Assembly (NCBI GenBank): GCA_947462335.1
Contig: OX381705.1
Span: 34,433,570 to 34,497,569, forward strand
DNA length: 64,000 nt
Source of the DNA: Harmothoe impar
Taxonomy: Eukaryota > Annelida > Polychaeta > Phyllodocida > Polynoidae
Direction of reading: 5' to 3'
Positions 59,485 through 64,000 of the stretch are shown here, one piece after another. Numbering within the stretch: position 1 is the first letter of the stretch; each line of letters starts with the position of its first letter. A program made the translations under genes and the position numbers. The notes below the pieces were generated by a model that worked only from the letters and a program-made list of their open reading frames with translations, was not told the DNA's origin and made no database searches.

Positions 59485-59672
59485 AGTATCAATATTGGAG
59501 AATGGGAGATGGCGACACTATGCTGATGTGTACAACAGGTGAAAATGCTAGAAACCAGGAGGGCAGGAGTAACCACTGTGTAAAAAAAAAGTGTGAACTT
59601 CTCTTAATAAATAGGATACGTGATTTGTTGGTTTCAGCAGCCTTTTGAAGGCACTGGTCTTGACTCGGGGTG
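59485..59672 (+). repeat. 188-bp duplicated block, copy 1
   Basis: Nearly identical to 60681-60867, with a single A fewer in the A-run of copy 2. Shared words include AGTATCAATATTGGAGAATG, GAAAATGCTAGAAACCAGGA and GTTTCAGCAGCCTTTTGAAG. It is followed by ATTCAGTTAAGTTGCCAAC, which in copy 2 precedes the block. Confidence 0.93.
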
Positions 59673-60680
59673 CCATTCAGTTAAGTTGCCAACAGAAGTC
59701 AGCTTACTTTCTCCTCATTTCTTTATGTATTCATGTTTCAAGAGACCCATATAACCATGAAGCCAATAGGAATGTAGACCTGCAAAGCTGACTTCACAGT
59801 AGGATAAACTAGTAAGGATATGCAGGTTTGTGGGTCGTCGTACAAGTTGAATCCTGATTGCATGACGTTATCAATTTAATCCTCCAGTCCCTGGGGATCA
59901 CTGGGAATCTCCACGCCAAATCACAGGCCGTGGCACGAACGCCAACACCCTCAAACCGCCTTAGGAACAATAGCATTCAGCACTGCTGGATGGAACATGA
60001 GGGAGCATGTTTTAGTGTGGCCAATCTGGACACTGACTACCCTATACAACAAGAGTGTGTGGGTACCATCTGCATTGACACCGTCCTTGATCCTGACATT
60101 AACGCCTCAACCCGCTTATTCACCTTGATGTATTGTGGTTTCACTAATTCATCCATTGCTCACAGTAAAATGCATTGAAATCATCTTGCTCTTCTGTAAG
60201 AACTAGCGGCTAAAGTTTATAGTGTATCCGATGCTTAGATGTCTGAAGGCAATTTTCTTTAAAATGAGTCGACATGTTCAGAAAGACCATATTCACCCCC
60301 TGCCCTCGGAATTTACCCATATTCAACATATTTATCAAAGTCGATTAAGTTGCACCCATTAGATATACACTGAAGAGGCCTATAGCTACCGGTAGGTACA
60401 GTGATACCCCGTAACTGGAGCCATAACACCGAGGGATTATAGCCTGTTTGATTTTTCCCCTCCTTTCAATACGATATTGTCAGAGTGTGTGGAAACATTT
60501 AGTTTACAAAACATAATTTTCGGATGTACTAATTCACACATTAAGACATTTGTGGTGAATCCGCTGATGTGACCTAAACTGTACACTTTGTAAAATCGAT
60601 GCATCCTATGGTTCAGTAATATTTCCGACGTGCCCTATTCAGTTAGGTTGCCAACGGCAACTTCCATAGAAACTAATGAA
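59673..60680. other. Spacer between duplicated blocks, with one ORF
   Basis: A 106-codon plus-strand frame (59858-60178) has no recognisable domain. Nothing else is supported. Confidence 0.4.
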
Positions 60681-60867
60681 AGTATCAATATTGGAGAATG
60701 GGAGATGGCGACACTATGCTGATGTGTACAACAGGTGAAAATGCTAGAAACCAGGAGGGCAGGAGTAACCACTGTGTAAAAAAAAGTGTGAACTTCTCTT
60801 AATAAATAGGATACGTGATTTGTTGGTTTCAGCAGCCTTTTGAAGGCACTGGTCTTGACTCGGGGTG
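60681..60867 (+). repeat. 188-bp duplicated block, copy 2
   Basis: Second copy. It is preceded at 60639 by ATTCAGTTAGGTTGCCAAC, which lies after copy 1. The order of the parts is thus permuted, as in a head-to-tail repeat. Confidence 0.93.
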
Positions 60868-61274
60868 TGCGCAGCAGCTCAGAGGCCAAAGGTCTGAGAT
60901 GTGCCTCATAGGGAAAAAGGCTACTCAAAGGTCCTCCAGATCAGTCTGTTACCACACTCGCCTCAGAAACACTATACCGTCTACAATGTTAGAGTATTGG
61001 CGAGGCCATTCTGACGCTGGACGTTGTCGCCCTCTTAGGACAGAGACGCCCGATCAAAGCAGAATTAGTAGGAGTAGTAGAGTAGTAGTACTTAGTACTT
61101 GTAGTAGATATATCGACAGTGGTGCATAAATTAGCAATAGCAGTTGAGTAAATGAATGGACAAACGAATCCCTTTTCCACGTAACGTGACAGAGGACGTT
61201 TTTTAGAGCACACATAAATATTTGGTTGACATACTCATCCCTGTTCAAAACAGAGTGCTAAACTTAGCTTAATA

Positions 61275-61300
61275 TTTTGAGTTTGAGTTTGAGTATCTTT
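61275..61300 (-). repeat. (ACTCAA)n tail, probable LINE 3' end
   Basis: The minus strand reads AATAAAAGATACTCAAACTC and further ACTCAA units. Short tandem tails of this kind end CR1/L2/RTE-like LINEs, and the tail lies downstream (minus strand) of the reverse-transcriptase fragment. Confidence 0.45.
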
Positions 61301-62109
61301 TATTGCTTGAAAATCACGTCAGTGGTCTTCCTGTACATAACAATTTGGGTGACCAAATCCTCACTGTGTCGTAATACCATATAATTCTTATACTTCTTGC
61401 CAACAATTTTAGAAGAAGAATAAATGTACTTTTTACGGTGTCGTGTTACATTATATCTTTTGCCCTAGCGGCCTGTCATCCATTAGACAAATAAATTATA
61501 ATTTACAAGAAAAATGGTTAATTTATATTTTTGCACTAAGATACAAAAGAAGAAAATAATAAGATAAGGTACAATCAGTGAGCGAATCCCTGTTCCTAAA
61601 CTATAACGTACCCCTTGGAGCCACATGACAAACTGACTACATGATGCCCAAGAAATAATCATCCCATATTCATACAATAAGGTTTTATCTACTGGCATCA
61701 AAGCTCTCTTCTCTCCTCTCAGATAAAGTATAGTCGGTTTTGTTGAATGTTCAGTTACATTAGTTGATATATAATGTTGATAGTATCAGGAATAGCTAGC
61801 GACAGCCTGAGTGTCTTCACCCTAGGACTCAAATTGAGCATTCGAGTTGTACTCTTCATTTTAGAACTTGTCACAGGGGGGGGGGGGTGAAACCAAATTG
61901 AATTAAATTCGGTCATTCCATATCGATCCATAGAACTCCTCATGGGGGTAAACTGGGTACCAATTTACCCCTTGGGAGAGTAGGTCAGCTGGTCCTCGCA
62001 GACAGGGGGCATACATCAAAACTGAGACCAATTTTGAGTACCTAACGTCTTTCTTCTTCACACCATAGTGTTGGGTGACCAGGGCGAGAGGGGATGAACT
62101 GAGACCAAT

Positions 62110-62364
62110 TCACCCCAAGTAGAGCCGGGGGTAAGGTTTTAGTAGGCTAAGTAGGATACCTGATACCAAGATCCTCATTCGTTCTTGCTTCATGAAGCCT
62201 CGGAGGCCGGGCTGATACCAACCTGATGCAAAACTAGAATACTCTGCATAGGGTACAATCATTTGTTTAAAAAGTAAGAGTGCTTGTTCTTCAGACAAGT
62301 ATTTACGTATGTCCTTTCTATGTGCAATAATGGTAATTTCAATCGATGAGATGATATTGGGGTT
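62110..62364 (-). pseudogene. Non-LTR retrotransposon reverse-transcriptase fragment (decayed)
   Basis: The minus-strand frame includes IRKYLSEEQALLLFKQMIVP then YAEYSSFASGW and, further on, a KQERMRILVSGI stretch. The pattern [IR]RKYL-[ST]-EEQALLL[YF]K-x-[LM]I-[LV]P-[YH]-x-[ED]Y is the segment just after the catalytic region (thumb) in many LINE reverse transcriptases, and RMRI fits the later NRALRI motif. A stop closes the frame upstream at 62,365, and TGA follows LYLG at about 62,110, so the element is broken. The catalytic YADD part is absent. The remains probably extend to the tail near 61,275. Confidence 0.6.
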
Positions 62365-64000
62365 TTAATGTACAAACATTGCATATATATGACTCTACAT
62401 ACAATTTTGATAAATAACTTGGATTTTAACTAAGTCTATGCCTTGGCAGGCATATCACGTTTCAGTTTGCCTACAGCATGTTAAAATCAACGCAGTGTTG
62501 GTAGACGCTGCATCCCATTGTGTAAACTGTTTTAAAGTGTCACCTGCTCCTGATGATGGTGAGGTGATTTCTGAGAGAAAGTAGCTTTGTTTATTTCTTT
62601 TGCAAATGCAATTCTCAGGTCACCACGTGTGCACATATGAAGCTATGCAATCAGGAGAAAGGGCTATCCAATCATACCTATCATAAGTGACAGCAGATAA
62701 GAGAAGTTTCCAATTGTATTGGTGATATAATAGGTTATATCTAAACCAGGGGAAACCCTATGAAATTATGAATGATACTGGTTGCTACTTGGTATGTGAT
62801 ATTGTCCAATATGGTGTTATATGGTGCTAAAGAATGGAAGCAATCAGAAGATGCTCTCACCTGTTCCTAGCCCACAACATCATACTAATCATGAATGGGT
62901 CATGAAGGCAATTAGTTTACTCTATACTCACACCCACTGATGTGATTTGCAGTATATTGGGTGATCATGTTAAGAGGGTCTGTCGATTATGACCCAGCCT
63001 GGCCAGTACACCAGATGCCCTCTAAACCCCTTACATAATTACCTCCCACATACCTGCCCCACTCACCTGCCTGATACAACTACCCTCCATCCAGCACTAC
63101 TAGATTTTCCCACAGGTTCAGATTGACTCTAAATCTTGATATCAATTACATAGAAAATGTACTGGGGGAACTTGGTGGATTTTGGAGATAGAAAGACAAT
63201 TTCAAAAAAATTGGATTATGTATCCTATGTTCTATTTCACAGAAGAAAAGAAAATGACTATTTAATCATTTTCCCATCATGAAAAATCATGACCATGCAC
63301 TCTCATAAGCAGATTTCTTGCAATATATACCTTTCCTAAGCTTACTTAATTCAAACACTTTGTTAGCATGCATTTTCTTGGTGACATCATCAGCATACAT
63401 TGTACAACGACACTTCTGCATGGATGCAATCAGATAAGCCATTAATAAATAAGATAAGCACCAATACCCTCAGCTAGTAGTAGTAGATCGAAGTAGAAAA
63501 GTATATACTAAGGTAGTCAGGGTAAACTTATTACAAACAAAAAGCCCTGGGCATATTGACGAACTCATACTGCAACCGGAAATTAAAAGTCGGTGCCCTT
63601 AGCACACGGTTGATATCGCTATTTTTATACTTCGACATTGGCGTGATTTTGTAGATACGCTGGTGATGCTGTGTGGCCTTACCTATGTCGGTACATACAT
63701 ATCAAAGAAAACACCTGAAACCTATATGCGTCCGGTATTGCCTCTGGTTGTACAACAGCCAGTCAGCAGCTTAACACCAAGTTCACCTATATATTATGTA
63801 CTCGCATGAATAACCTCCAGGATGACAATAACTAGGAGACAGCTGGTGGGGGTTGGGTACAAGGGTTTGGAGGGTTAATGTAGAAACATATGAGCTTCAC
63901 TGTATCTATCATCGTTACTCTACATTGCTGAAATGATTAACCAGTCGGTTAAGGCAATATCACAGAATCAAAACCTGTGGTTGCGTTGATATCAGGAATG
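62365..64000. other. Unassigned flank
   Basis: No receptor exon found. About 62,950-63,060 ends in CTCACACCCA on the plus strand, which is donor-like in minus orientation, but the frame before it has stops. A mild ATTT/AAAT background otherwise. Confidence 0.4.

Noticed and set aside
62950..63060. Missing upstream receptor exon (donor-like sequence on the minus strand)
   Set aside because: Frames before the donor-like site contain stops and lack the expected ligand-domain motifs.

Overview
The window is nuclear DNA from an animal, most likely a marine invertebrate. It contains an interrupted Cys-loop receptor gene with GT-AG introns, about 38 kb of it a single intron. The rest is dominated by short inverted-repeat transposons (MITEs), minisatellites, trinucleotide arrays and poly-G/poly-C runs. 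There are no operons and no bacterial-type gene packing. I cannot name the species from the sequence alone.

The one gene I can read with confidence lies on the minus strand and encodes a nicotinic acetylcholine receptor alpha-type subunit. Four exons can be joined in phase: 56879-56835 (45 bp), 54132-54026 (107 bp), 15731-15199 (533 bp) and 11303-10726 (578 bp, with the stop). Together they give 420 residues: most of the ligand-binding domain, the Cys-loop, a vicinal-cysteine YECC loop C, four membrane helices and a short basic cytoplasmic loop. The signal peptide and first ligand-domain exon(s) should lie beyond position 56,880; I did not find them in the window. The subunit keeps the alpha hallmark but has lost several aromatic-box residues, and it has an unusual pore helix.

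Layout. 1-10.7 kb: sequence downstream of the gene, with a 3.2-kb foldback element at 1.29-4.52 kb and several MITEs. 10.7-15.7 kb: the two 3' exons. 15.7-54.0 kb: the giant intron. It holds a CpG-dense block of ETS/NRF1/E2F-like sites at 17.2-17.3 kb, a 14-copy minisatellite at 21.4-22.1 kb, and AAT arrays at 23.6 and 24.8 kb. It also holds a promoter-like block with a candidate plus-strand first coding exon at 25.4-25.73 kb, a satellite array of about 608-bp units at 26.6-31.3 kb, and a compound repeat with a triplicated exon-like block at 31.3-33.3 kb. At least six TIR elements follow between 38 and 47.5 kb, then a palindromic cluster at 49.5-50.2 kb. 54.0-56.9 kb: the two short ligand-domain exons. 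56.9-64 kb: the next intron or upstream region, with a GATGAC-rich MITE relative, a 188-bp duplicated block and a decayed LINE reverse-transcriptase fragment.

The most interesting leads are the altered ligand and pore residues of the receptor, the possible nested plus-strand gene starting at 25,648, the triplicated exon-like block, and the foldback elements built from iterated short motifs.
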